IMG/VR virus record: IMGVR_UViG_3300010334_000034
Location: 1 to 64,000 of that record
Strand: one strand, 5' to 3'
DNA from: a virus
DNA length: 64,000 nucleotides
Below are positions 56,301 to 64,000 of this stretch, one piece after another. A program made the translations under genes and the position numbers. How positions within the stretch are numbered: the first letter of the stretch is position 1; every line of letters starts with the position of its first letter. The notes below the pieces were generated by a model. The model was given only the letters and a program-made list of their open reading frames with translations, did no database searches and was not told the origin of the DNA.

Positions 56301-56806
56301 AATATAAGACCATTAAATCCTTCAAAAAGACTTGTAAGAAGATATTTGGTTTTTACAGATTCTACTATTACAGAATTATCTGGTTGAAATACAAATCTAA
56401 ATACATCATTTTGATTAAAAGAAGAAACACCAGTTACAGCCCATTGATAATTGTCTTGTACTTTTATTAACGTTAATAATTCTAAATTATGATCTGCTAC
56501 TGGACTTTTAATTAAACTTTGACCAATAACCGGACTATCTATTTCTGTTAACAGACCAGTATCTTTTGGTTTTAAATCATCTGTTAAAAATTCGGAAGCC
56601 TTTTTAGTATCGGTTAGAAATAATCCGGTTTTGTTATTAGTTGTAAAACTAATACAATTACTAAGAAATTCATCAACATTAGCTCTTAATCCATTACTAA
56701 AAATAATTGGAGTAGGGCTTGTTGTAAATTGGTTGCCTAAAATAGAAAATTTTACAGGGTTACAATTAACTGTAGATAAATTTGTATATAGATTTACACT
56801 TACCAT
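53342..56806 (-). CDS. large LamG adhesin with inserted propeller
   Basis: 1154 aa from ATG 56806 (a TTG two codons earlier is less likely). About residues 570-640 are the first half of a LamG/concanavalin domain (HVLFPATTELLSQNQLTVSMWLNTED). An NHL/propeller-like stretch follows (about 670-880; IETDKYENLYIFD, ISFDADNYIWVLHG). The second LamG half is GWHHFTLAFDGVNG...AELRLYNKSLTQGEIEQLY. Late box CTAAATAT upstream. Likely receptor-binding fibre. Confidence 0.78.
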   Translation of the reverse strand: MVSVNLYTNLSTVNCNPVKFSILGNQFTTSPTPIIFSNGLRANVDEFLSNCISFTTNNKTGLFLTDTKKASEFLTDDLKPKDTGLLTEIDSPVIGQSLIKSPVADHNLELLTLIKVQDNYQWAVTGVSSFNQNDVFRFVFQPDNSVIVESVKTKYLLTSLFEGFNGLIFHPVITPILSAKNFYIDAQRFDYALGPDTISLFRINDDLLLPRFEQAVVKFSNNFYGLSSLAYLTSAYKFPKEASLNFISYKEKPSLNSDVKDSFLVKYKVNPLNNQNTLTLDLSTINSQYSQNYLGIFPPEYYIQTTQGVTYPLALHGLKNYQTPEYNYSFGLEYVQGQKGIRRKYENVYSGTNQDKGLDNVYLGFTSDTIEMDFPPDKDSPFYFGPTSKRIPLSSSGLIEDGAIPGETPFASDRIYIKLQDYSEKIPDSPQPPSITRYSNTWLCSWLSGSMDGNKVWMDRYYNPAYYTIDQALSTKLMVYHDRLNTTENYTFDMPSQMYLEPGVLYRYFHTGKENRLNYIQHLSSNSILQVTKWDSSPLMDESPNQGEGILYFNKESNLLGDSLNLDGTNHVLFPATTELLSQNQLTVSMWLNTEDWQNMSGKQIFGNYYDSGFGLINEGSLTTPIITLVDSNDTSNYKNKIYNLNYRFSNLENLTAQNISFSKGNKIVQRLIDYTYWVFDTKGLAGIKYDINNQPLFQTNNILNAKTHLVNSLSSISQIETDKYENLYIFDNVTKNYVVLDTNGNYKSNGSLSKDVNSIQIDLNGNIISCFGLQSAVDNQNNIWEIIGGNLYRNKAIFGNIGYVQQISFDADNYIWVLHGQDSLTKINVLNNQIIFSKRLGKYSTLPPDPCFDYTKQTRFMNFVRVPKDSNSDPCNTTLVSTEDRLILVDLNDDNIYTINSSGNIITKLNLVGLTNNLNVNMFSFGDFTGYQYLRKYASINKQLSWKLKLATPNGKNPSPSVNIKILPYDINNLSPGWHHFTLAFDGVNGTIKAYLDSVQQGDTVTFSPHVYQLYYIYRTSLLLGCETIQNTTLNDIIAIDNGYKFTGQVAELRLYNKSLTQGEIEQLYFSSKHAADDRSLLWNMSVGERSYIEQIKHWYKMQLPGSKSKYYNINIHNLNVPDQVKQIIENGIKNNLNKIAPTNTSLYKINWK

Positions 56807-56835
56807 TATCAATATTTAGTGTAAAATCTTTGTTT

Positions 56836-57549
56836 TCAAAGCAGGTTTGTTATTTTGTATTGACCAAAATTATTTGCAAATGGGAGAAGAGCATTTAATG
56901 TTTCTAAAGTAAATTCTTTATGGTTAACAAAATTTAAACTCAAAAGGCCTAAAACATATGCATTATTTCTAACAACGAAAGATACATTATATCGCTTGGT
57001 ATCTCTATTATAACAAATTTTTGGTTTTTCTAAATTAGCTTTATCACCACCCCAATTATTTGCTCCTAAAAGTGGTATTGTTATATGGCTATTAAATGCC
57101 AAATATATTTCTCCATCTTTACAATCATATTCGGTTATAGTTATATAAAAATCAAAAGTCGCTTCTTCTATAGCTGTTTTAATTTGTTGAATACCAGATC
57201 TTATAGTAACAAAATAAATTTTAAAATTTGTTTCATCAAACCAATAATCTATAGGTACCTGGGATATTTTATTAAAAGAACTATTGTTTTGGAACGGTAC
57301 AATAATTCCATCTGTATTAACTTTTATTTTTTCAAAAATAAACCCAGTTTCTGTTTCGACATATATTACATCATAAAATATATCAAACTTAGAAATATTA
57401 TTTGTATTTAATTCTCTATAGAATGTAGGATTAACATCTTGGTATTTTGCATATACAGCCGATAGAATTTTATTAGATGCTTCTATTTTCCCGTTTAAGG
57501 TTCTCAACCATAATTCTCCGTTATTATATTCACTACTAAATATACTCAT
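56836..57549 (-). CDS. virion-region hypothetical protein
   Basis: 237 aa, beta-rich (MSIFSSEYNNGELWLRTLNG...). Its ATG overlaps the end of the upstream gene (57546). Probably baseplate or fibre associated by context; not recognised. Confidence 0.65.
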   Translation of the reverse strand: MSIFSSEYNNGELWLRTLNGKIEASNKILSAVYAKYQDVNPTFYRELNTNNISKFDIFYDVIYVETETGFIFEKIKVNTDGIIVPFQNNSSFNKISQVPIDYWFDETNFKIYFVTIRSGIQQIKTAIEEATFDFYITITEYDCKDGEIYLAFNSHITIPLLGANNWGGDKANLEKPKICYNRDTKRYNVSFVVRNNAYVLGLLSLNFVNHKEFTLETLNALLPFANNFGQYKITNLL

Positions 57550-58364
57550 AATAATGCTCCTTTATCCCCTGCTTTATTAGATGAAGGTACAAAATCTATC
57601 ACCCTGATTTGAGGGTTTAAATTCAAACTATCTAATTCATAAGGCTGTAATAATCTATAAGGTCTTCTGTGTATTACTTTTATATTTGTATCTGCTAGTG
57701 GTGCTTTAGGAATTTCATGCCAATTAACCAACATAGGTACTATGTATTTTGGATTTTTGGTTTCAAATACATAAAGAATGTCATCATTGGGTCCAAACAT
57801 TTTAGTTGATACTAAATGCATTTCCTCAAAGAAACCACTATTTAAACCATCCATGTTCGGTGCTATAATATTTATTATATAAAAAATATCCACGAAATCG
57901 GGTTTGCCTAATTGATATACTTGAGCCTGAGCTGTAAATGTTTTATTAAAATATTCTGATGTAGCAAATGTTTTTGTTATAGTAAAATTTCTAGGATCTC
58001 CTGGTTCATCTGGATAAGGCAATTTTGATGTGTCTGAAGAAGTAGGAGCATAATAAAAACTTTTTACTATATCTGGACTACCGTCATTAAAACTCCAAAC
58101 AATTCTATTAATCTTATTAGGTAATTTTATGGCGGAAGGGTTGAATGTTATAGTTGTAGGTCCAAAATTATTAATTATATAAGTACTTGCTGCTGTATAA
58201 TCTAAAGCAATATATTTGGCACATAATGTACCTCTTGTTGTAGAATTACCAAATTCAATACCAGCATACGTTTCGTCAGCTAATAAATATGGAATGGCTC
58301 TAGAACCTTCTATTCCAGCCGATAAGCCACCAGTTAATGACAACAGTATTTCTTGCGAATTCAT
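57546..58364 (-). CDS. virion-region hypothetical protein
   Basis: 272 aa (MNSQEILLSLTGGLSAGIEG...), beta-rich with Ig/PKD-like look in the middle (NRIVWSFNDGSPDIVKSF). Possible tail or baseplate protein; inference from location. Confidence 0.65.
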   Translation of the reverse strand: MNSQEILLSLTGGLSAGIEGSRAIPYLLADETYAGIEFGNSTTRGTLCAKYIALDYTAASTYIINNFGPTTITFNPSAIKLPNKINRIVWSFNDGSPDIVKSFYYAPTSSDTSKLPYPDEPGDPRNFTITKTFATSEYFNKTFTAQAQVYQLGKPDFVDIFYIINIIAPNMDGLNSGFFEEMHLVSTKMFGPNDDILYVFETKNPKYIVPMLVNWHEIPKAPLADTNIKVIHRRPYRLLQPYELDSLNLNPQIRVIDFVPSSNKAGDKGALL

Positions 58365-58376
58365 TTATTATACCTA

Positions 58377-59381
58377 TTAATTAATTACAGAAATGGTAGG
58401 TGTAAATGCACAAGCTAAATTATTGTCTAATATATATGCTGGGTTATAGGGAGCATTAAAGCCATTAAAAACTACAAATCTACCATTACCATAAATTACA
58501 GAGCCATATCCGCCACTAGCTAGATTAACCTTAATCCAATTTATACCATCGTAAGAGTACATTCCAGTGCTACCGTTAAATGAATGTGCTAAAAATATAC
58601 CATTGCCGTAAGTTAATGATGTAAGGTTTAAACTACTATTATCATCTCCATATATTTTTCCATCCTGCCAAGTCAATCCGCCGTCAATTGAATATGCTGG
58701 AAGGCCTCCCAAAGAACATATAGCTACGAATTTACCTCTTCCATAACTTAATCCTCTCCAATACCTAATGTTCGGATATGACCCACCAGGAAGAAGTCCT
58801 CCTTGAGACCAGGTAGCCCCTTCGTTATCTGTATAAACAACATTACCACTAACACCATTACTGGCATCAGGAATTATCATATATCTGCCATTGCCATATG
58901 CTGAACCTTTAGCTTCTACGATTGTAGGCAAATTTCCTCCCGCGGTCCAGGTAACCCCATCATTAGAATATGATGTCCATTGATAGCCAGTACCCGCTGT
59001 TGCTATAAATCTAGTACTGGCAAATCCTAATGATATATATGTATTAACGTTATATAAATTTCCACCAGCTGTCCAAGTAGCTGCATTATCTGTGGAATAT
59101 GCACAAAATTGAGTAGTATTATTGGGTTTAGTACCTATAGCAACAAATCTTCCATTACCAAATGCCGTAAAATTCCAAGTCACTGCGGACTGAGTAGCTG
59201 GCATAGCTGCTGTTGTTCCGGTCAATCCATCTTCTGTATAAACCGAATATGAATTCGTACCATCACTAGTAACAGCAACAAATTTTTTATTACCATATGA
59301 AGGAGCATTCCAGGGATATTGAGGAAATGATGTAGCTTTTACCCAATTAACATTTACATTTGTTGTTGTTAAAGTTGCCAT
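58377..59381 (-). CDS. beta-propeller (BNR/sialidase-repeat-like) virion protein
   Basis: 334 aa. About seven repeats of the type YGNGRFVAIG...Y-S-x-D-x-[GA]-x-T-W, the BNR/Asp-box-like pattern of sialidase-fold propellers. No catalytic residues recognised, so it is likely a glycan-binding or spacer propeller in the tail fibre system. Confidence 0.78.
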   Translation of the reverse strand: MATLTTTNVNVNWVKATSFPQYPWNAPSYGNKKFVAVTSDGTNSYSVYTEDGLTGTTAAMPATQSAVTWNFTAFGNGRFVAIGTKPNNTTQFCAYSTDNAATWTAGGNLYNVNTYISLGFASTRFIATAGTGYQWTSYSNDGVTWTAGGNLPTIVEAKGSAYGNGRYMIIPDASNGVSGNVVYTDNEGATWSQGGLLPGGSYPNIRYWRGLSYGRGKFVAICSLGGLPAYSIDGGLTWQDGKIYGDDNSSLNLTSLTYGNGIFLAHSFNGSTGMYSYDGINWIKVNLASGGYGSVIYGNGRFVVFNGFNAPYNPAYILDNNLACAFTPTISVIN

Positions 59382-59386
59382 AACAA

Positions 59387-60292
59387 TTATGTAATTTTTG
59401 TTATCTTTCTATAACTACCTGGTAAAGGATCTAAAGTGCCTCCACCTTGGTTAACAAAAACATTAAGGACTATATTGGAAGCGAGGCCTGAGGTTTTTAC
59501 TAATGCTTTAATAAAAGCATTATGAGAAACAGAAGTTGTTAAAGATACTGTTCCTGGTAGGTTTACTGAATTTTTAGACGTTGCTAAAACTCCTGCAGAA
59601 GCTGCATTGCCTACAGCTGCTACACCGGTCGGTGGACCTTGATAATATTGAGAAGATATTAAATTAAGTGTATTACTAGCTGATAGCTGATATGTTACAA
59701 TTCCTGCTGTATTTTTATAAAAATATAAACTATATTCTATTTCATAAACAGAATCTGGAGTTAAATAATCTATTGTAGGATATAAGGCATTAAAAAATGG
59801 TAATGGTGAAACTGATATATTTAATAATGTTGGCACCGGAGAAAGTATGGTATAAAACTTCGGAACTCCTAAAGCATATAAAGAACTATTACCACTAAGA
59901 CCCATATAAACTCCATTGTTAAAATTTAATGATAATGTATTAGGACCATTACCTGCATTATTGGTTACAAAACCGTCTGATAGTACCATTTGATTGCCGG
60001 TTCCAAAAAATAATTTAGTAGAACTTATAGATGGAGATGTAACAGATGTTGTGAATGTACCAGTTGTGAAAGTAGCATTATCTCCATAAACATTGCCCGT
60101 TGCTAAAAATTCACCATTGACTGTTAAAGCTCTGCTAGGTGTTGTTGCTCCTGTTGCTATGCCAACGTTAATATTAGTGGCACTTAATAAACTTTTCAAA
60201 GCATTAGAAGCTGTTGATGCTCCAGTACCACCACCCGCTATGGATCTTACTCCATTGGTTTCAATAATAGTTGTGTTATAAAGTGTATCCAT
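59387..60292 (-). CDS. tail fibre protein
   Basis: 301 aa. N-terminus with RSIAGGGTGASTASNALKSL and then TPSRALTVNGE, both typical of long tail-fibre proteins; the C-terminal half is a compact beta domain. Overlaps the upstream gene by one base. Confidence 0.75.
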   Translation of the reverse strand: MDTLYNTTIIETNGVRSIAGGGTGASTASNALKSLLSATNINVGIATGATTPSRALTVNGEFLATGNVYGDNATFTTGTFTTSVTSPSISSTKLFFGTGNQMVLSDGFVTNNAGNGPNTLSLNFNNGVYMGLSGNSSLYALGVPKFYTILSPVPTLLNISVSPLPFFNALYPTIDYLTPDSVYEIEYSLYFYKNTAGIVTYQLSASNTLNLISSQYYQGPPTGVAAVGNAASAGVLATSKNSVNLPGTVSLTTSVSHNAFIKALVKTSGLASNIVLNVFVNQGGGTLDPLPGSYRKITKIT

Positions 60293-60615
60293 TAGAATCT
60301 AATTTGTTTATGTTCTAGACCAGAGCGACAATTTATGATACCTCTTCCGTCTGGGAGAGTAATATCAACATCTATGTGGTCTGAACCGGCTAAATAATTT
60401 GCATCATATATTTCTTGTAATCTAGCGGCATCTTCTTTAGAAGCAGCTATAAATTGAGTTTTTTGAATTTCTTTAAATACTTCTAAAACTTCTGGATTTA
60501 TTTCTCCTTCTGAATTAGTTGCTGTATTAAGAATTAATTGTTGTTGAGGTGTAGGTTGAGCATATGTTCTTTGAACCCACTTACCGTCTCTAAGAGTAAA
60601 ATCTTTTTCTTCCAT
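60292..60615 (-). CDS. small virion-region protein
   Basis: 107 aa. Acidic/Gln-rich helical middle, then a DITLPDGRGIINCRSG beta end. It has the exact T4 late box TATAAATA upstream. Could be a fibre chaperone or hinge protein; not recognised. Confidence 0.65.
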   Translation of the reverse strand: MEEKDFTLRDGKWVQRTYAQPTPQQQLILNTATNSEGEINPEVLEVFKEIQKTQFIAASKEDAARLQEIYDANYLAGSDHIDVDITLPDGRGIINCRSGLEHKQIRF

Positions 60616-60624
60616 GTTATTATA

Positions 60625-60632
60625 TATTTATA
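60625..60632 (-). promoter_or_regulatory. T4 late promoter, exact consensus
   Basis: TATAAATA on the minus strand, 9 nt before the ATG at 60615. Confidence 0.8.
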
Positions 60633-61949
60633 TTAAGCGCTTCCGTTTACAAGTCTATTATACAAGTCTATACAATTAACAAAACAAGCTGGATTACCTA
60701 GGTCTCTGGAATTTGTTAATGTTGGTAAATTCTGATCAGAAACAATACAATTAATATATTGGCCTTTGTAGTTGCTTAAATAACCGCTTATAGCATATCC
60801 ATCAGAAACAGAGCTAGATCCTTTACAAGCATTTAAATAAGCATTATTACTAGTTTGATATCCAAAGAAACCTCCACCCCAAGTAGCAGTATTGGAACCA
60901 GTGCAATTATAAAAAGTTCCAGCAATAGAAATTGATAATTTACCAACAAATCCACCACCAGCTAATCCATAATTAAACCCCTGACAATTATAAAAAATAC
61001 TATCAGACACTCCACCATTAATTCCAACAAATCCGCCACCTCCACTACCACTGTTGCTCCCAGAACAATTAGTAAAGACTGCATTTTGTATAATGGAATT
61101 ATCACCACCAAATCCACCTCCACCATTATCACAAGAATTTGACCCCGAACAATTAGTAAATGTTCCAGATAAAGTAGAACCACTTCCAGCAAATCCACCT
61201 CCACTATTACTACCAGAACTTATGCCTTTGCAATTGGTAAATGTTCCAGATAAAATTGCACTACTTCCAGCAAATCCACCAGCTCCTCCATTATTTCCTA
61301 TGTTTGATCCAGAACAATTAATAAAAGTTCCAATTAAATTACCACCAAAAGACCCTTGACCATTTTTTGAATTAGTTCCAGAGCAATTAACAAATGTTCC
61401 AGAAACATTAAAAGAATATAACATATCAAAAATTATATTTTCCCAGTATAAGTTAGTAAAATTACTTCCAACAATAGCACTTATTCCAGAACCATTATTT
61501 TTGATTGTGAATCCTATACAACGAATATCATTAGCAGATTGATTTATAGTTTGGTCACTATTATTAGAAATAATATTAACATGACTAGCATCCCTAGAGA
61601 ATCCTACTACATCTACATATTGAGTATCTAAATTTAAAGAGAAAGAACCGAGGTCATAAGTCCCAGGCATTAATATTAATGTTGCTCTATTAGAAGAACT
61701 TAAAGGTAATCCATTTGGAGATAATGTTTTGGCTTTTGTATAAGCTTTAAGAAGATTAGTCCCATTTGTTATTACATTATCACTAGTTGTTACATATACA
61801 AAGTTGGGTGTTGTAGTAGCTATACTTGTAGTATTGAGAGCATCTATTAAAGAGATTTTTTTTGTTATATCGTCATTAACAACTGGAAACACATCATCTG
61901 CTGTAGGAGATGTAAGTGTTGGTAAATCTATAATAGTTGTATTAGCCAT
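60633..61949 (-). CDS. beta-helix fibre protein with GTFxNCxGSN repeats
   Basis: 438 aa. An N-terminal attachment-like part (about 1-110, NGLPLSSSNRATLILMPGTYDLG) is followed by about seven repeats of 26-28 residues with core GTF-x-NC-x-GSN...GGGF-x-G, as expected for a right-handed beta-helix. One Cys per turn at a fixed place suggests a stacked Cys ladder. Homologous to the next gene upstream. Late box TTAAATAT 5 nt before ATG. Confidence 0.75.
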   Translation of the reverse strand: MANTTIIDLPTLTSPTADDVFPVVNDDITKKISLIDALNTTSIATTTPNFVYVTTSDNVITNGTNLLKAYTKAKTLSPNGLPLSSSNRATLILMPGTYDLGSFSLNLDTQYVDVVGFSRDASHVNIISNNSDQTINQSANDIRCIGFTIKNNGSGISAIVGSNFTNLYWENIIFDMLYSFNVSGTFVNCSGTNSKNGQGSFGGNLIGTFINCSGSNIGNNGGAGGFAGSSAILSGTFTNCKGISSGSNSGGGFAGSGSTLSGTFTNCSGSNSCDNGGGGFGGDNSIIQNAVFTNCSGSNSGSGGGGFVGINGGVSDSIFYNCQGFNYGLAGGGFVGKLSISIAGTFYNCTGSNTATWGGGFFGYQTSNNAYLNACKGSSSVSDGYAISGYLSNYKGQYINCIVSDQNLPTLTNSRDLGNPACFVNCIDLYNRLVNGSA

Positions 61950-61954
61950 ATGTT

Positions 61955-61962
61955 ATATTTAA
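61955..61962 (-). promoter_or_regulatory. T4-type late promoter box
   Basis: TTAAATAT, minus strand, 5 nt before the ATG at 61949. Confidence 0.55.
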
Positions 61963-64000
61963 GCGTAATAAGTTCCTGAATTTAAAAATTCTAATATTGT
62001 ATTAGATCCAACTACAGTTACTCTTGGAGAACCAGTTGTGATTCCGCTATAATAGTCCGTAGGTATAGAAAGTACAACAGCTCCGGATCCACCTGACCCA
62101 CCAATAGTGGCGGAGTAATTTCCTGCTCCACCACCACCACCACCACCTGAATTTGGAACGCCATCTTTTCCTACACTAGCATTAGTTGCTTTTCCATATC
62201 CACCAGAACCACCGCCACCAATCCCCCCAGTACCTGCGGCAGCTGCTACCCCGTTTCCAAGATTGTCAGTAAAATTAGTACCACCACCGCCGCCACCGCC
62301 AATCCAATAAGCTCCATTTACTAATACACCTACTTTAGAACCTAAAATTGGATTTACTATACCAGCACCACCAGTACCACCAGGACCGCCACCATTGGCG
62401 TCTCCTCCAGCAGCACCAGCACCTCCTCCTCCTCCTCCAGGACTGTAAATAATATTACCAGATGATCCTCCATCATTACCTTGTCGCGATGCAACAACAC
62501 TATTTCCACCAGGATAAATAAGGCCTTGAGCATCAGCAATAATACCACCACCTGCTCCACCACCACTACCCTTACTTGCTAGATCAGCGGATGAAGAATT
62601 ACTGTTTCTGGTTGGTCCTCCGGTACCTCCGCCATATGCTACTAAATTGCCAAAAGATGAGTTTTGTCCTAGGGTGCCTTTACCTTGATAAGAAGAAGCA
62701 CCTTGAATAAAAACACCACCGGCACCACCGGCACCAATTGTTGCACCATAGCTTGTCCCATAATTTAATGTAGTAGTTCCACTTATAACTCCACCGGCTC
62801 CGCCTCCTCCTGAAGAACCTCCGCCACCTCCTCCGCCTATTAATAGGTAACTAATAGTATAAGGAGATGTATTGCTTCCATTAACAATATTACCCGAACC
62901 ATCTAAACAATTAATATAAAAACCATTAACCAAAGATGGAAAAGAAGAATATGTAGTTTTATGATTTATAAAACGACCTTTTACGGTGTTACCTATACTA
63001 CCAGTACAATTAAAAAATGTTCCAGAAATTGAAGAACTATATCCACCCCAATCACTAGATGCATCGTAAGAGTTAGATGCTATACAATTATAACAATTGC
63101 TATTTAATGTACCATATAGTCCAATAAAACCACCGCCTTGAGCTCCGTTATTAGAACCTTTACAATTATAAAAAGTTCCCGAAATTATTCCATACCATCC
63201 GGCAAATCCACCGCCATAAGTTGCTGAGTCGTTATTTGAACCAGTGCAATCTATAAATGTACCAGAAGATGTACTGGAGCTTCCTGCAAACCCTCCACCA
63301 TAATTTGCTGTATTTATTCCAGTGCAATTAATAAATGTACCATTACAACTTCCACTAGATCCGGCAAATCCACCTCCTTTAAAACCAGTATCAGTATTAG
63401 AGCCAGTGCAATTAGTAAATAAACCAGATATGATACCACCATTACGCGTAAAACCTCCAGATAATCCGATGGAATTTATACCAATACAGTCTGTAAAAAT
63501 TCCAGAAGCTATACCAATATCCCAATTATTACTTGTACAATTTTTAAATGTACCTGATAAAATATCTGAAGATATAGAATTAAAAATTATATTTTCATAA
63601 TATGCTAAATTTAAATTACTATTTAAAATAACCCCTGTACCGTTTGTAAGTGCTGTATTATTTGTTGAGAATCCAACACAACGAACATCATTAGCAGTTT
63701 GATTTATAGTTCTAGATGAATTAGAAGATGTTATAATAGTACCTTTAGGATCTCTAGTAAATCCTACTATGTCTATATATTGTGTATCTAAATTTAAAGA
63801 AGAGGATCCTAAATCATAATTAGCTGGTGGAAGAATAATTACAAATCGATTAGAAGAACTTAAAGGTAAACCATTAGGAGTTTGAGTTTTGGCTGTTGCA
63901 TAAGCATTTAAAAGTTTAGTTCCATTAGATATATTATTATTGGAAATTACTAATAAATTATAATTTGTTTTACTACCGAATGCGGAAATACTAAAAGCGT
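61959..64000 (-). CDS. beta-helix plus polyglycine fibre protein, 5' end beyond window
   Basis: The frame is open without a stop from the right edge to 61959 (about 680 codons visible), so the true start lies outside. The upstream part (NGLPLSSSNRFVIILPPANYDLG, then GTF-x-NC repeats) is a paralog of 60633. The C-terminal 300 residues are a polyglycine domain (LLIGGGGGGGSSGGGGAGG...). A TTG near 62933 lies inside the frame and is not the start. Likely adhesin tip or fibre. Confidence 0.8.
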   Translation of the reverse strand, partial: AFSISAFGSKTNYNLLVISNNNISNGTKLLNAYATAKTQTPNGLPLSSSNRFVIILPPANYDLGSSSLNLDTQYIDIVGFTRDPKGTIITSSNSSRTINQTANDVRCVGFSTNNTALTNGTGVILNSNLNLAYYENIIFNSISSDILSGTFKNCTSNNWDIGIASGIFTDCIGINSIGLSGGFTRNGGIISGLFTNCTGSNTDTGFKGGGFAGSSGSCNGTFINCTGINTANYGGGFAGSSSTSSGTFIDCTGSNNDSATYGGGFAGWYGIISGTFYNCKGSNNGAQGGGFIGLYGTLNSNCYNCIASNSYDASSDWGGYSSSISGTFFNCTGSIGNTVKGRFINHKTTYSSFPSLVNGFYINCLDGSGNIVNGSNTSPYTISYLLIGGGGGGGSSGGGGAGGVISGTTTLNYGTSYGATIGAGGAGGVFIQGASSYQGKGTLGQNSSFGNLVAYGGGTGGPTRNSNSSSADLASKGSGGGAGGGIIADAQGLIYPGGNSVVASRQGNDGGSSGNIIYSPGGGGGGAGAAGGDANGGGPGGTGGAGIVNPILGSKVGVLVNGAYWIGGGGGGGTNFTDNLGNGVAAAAGTGGIGGGGSGGYGKATNASVGKDGVPNSGGGGGGGAGNYSATIGGSGGSGAVVLSIPTDYYSGITTGSPRVTVVGSNTILEFLNSGTYYA

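Noticed and set aside
60962-62566. Hydrophobic frames inside the glycine-rich fibre genes
   Set aside because: These are out-of-frame readings of GGN-rich and repeat DNA (Val/Leu/Glu strings).
1-64000. Insertion sequences or prophage attachment sites
   Set aside because: No transposase, integrase or terminal inverted repeats were seen in the window.

Overview
This window is part of a large tailed-phage genome, most likely a T4-like (myovirus-type) jumbo or near-jumbo phage. The reasons are T4-type late promoter boxes (exact TATAAATA in places, usually [ACGT]TAA[AG]TA[AT]), many small unrecognised ORFs packed head to tail, a phage tmRNA, five tRNAs, N-terminal peptides that resemble the T4 capsid-targeting sequence, and about 23 kb of tail-fibre/adhesin-type genes. 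The genetic code is standard and the sequence is AT-rich, except for a GC-rich block at about 14.4-18.3 kb. The sequence does not identify the host. The early promoters are ordinary sigma-70 type (TTGAnn, 17 bp, TATAAT), which argues against a Bacteroidota-type host.

Layout. 0-13.5 kb (mostly minus strand) holds a metallophosphoesterase, small membrane proteins, a tmRNA with a 34-codon tag frame, a GMP-reductase-like enzyme, a nucleotidyltransferase-like protein, a DUF3883-like protein, a GNAT acetyltransferase and several late genes with tag-like N-termini. 13.4-24.6 kb is an array of about 35 very small minus-strand genes. Most have a private sigma-70 promoter that ends 6 nt before the ATG, and many start with the same ATGAAAAATAAG. 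The tRNAs lie within it. 24.6-25.65 kb is non-coding, with four palindromic iteron-like repeats and orphan promoters, and is a candidate origin or control region. 25.65-41 kb is mixed: tagged late genes (including a P-loop kinase and a phosphoribosyltransferase-like protein), a metalloprotease-like protein, a metallophosphoesterase with an HTH domain, a DUF932 protein, a glycine-rich lipoprotein and two structured RNAs of unknown family. 41-64 kb is the virion adhesin region: plus-strand fibre genes including a 2037-aa von Willebrand A/LamG protein, then minus-strand fibre genes with LamG, propeller, polyglycine and beta-helix repeats. The last of these runs off the right edge.

Main biological reading. 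Both promoter classes place the expected transcription start at or within a few bases of the start codon, and Shine-Dalgarno sequences are almost absent. Downstream genes in operons usually restart at TAA-T-ATG or ATGA junctions. The phage therefore appears to rely on leaderless and coupled translation. A second theme is a set of otherwise unrelated proteins that share one of two short N-terminal tags. Most are preceded by late-promoter boxes, as expected if the proteins are packaged in the capsid and trimmed by a prohead protease. No transcript or proteome data were available, so both readings are inference from sequence pattern.
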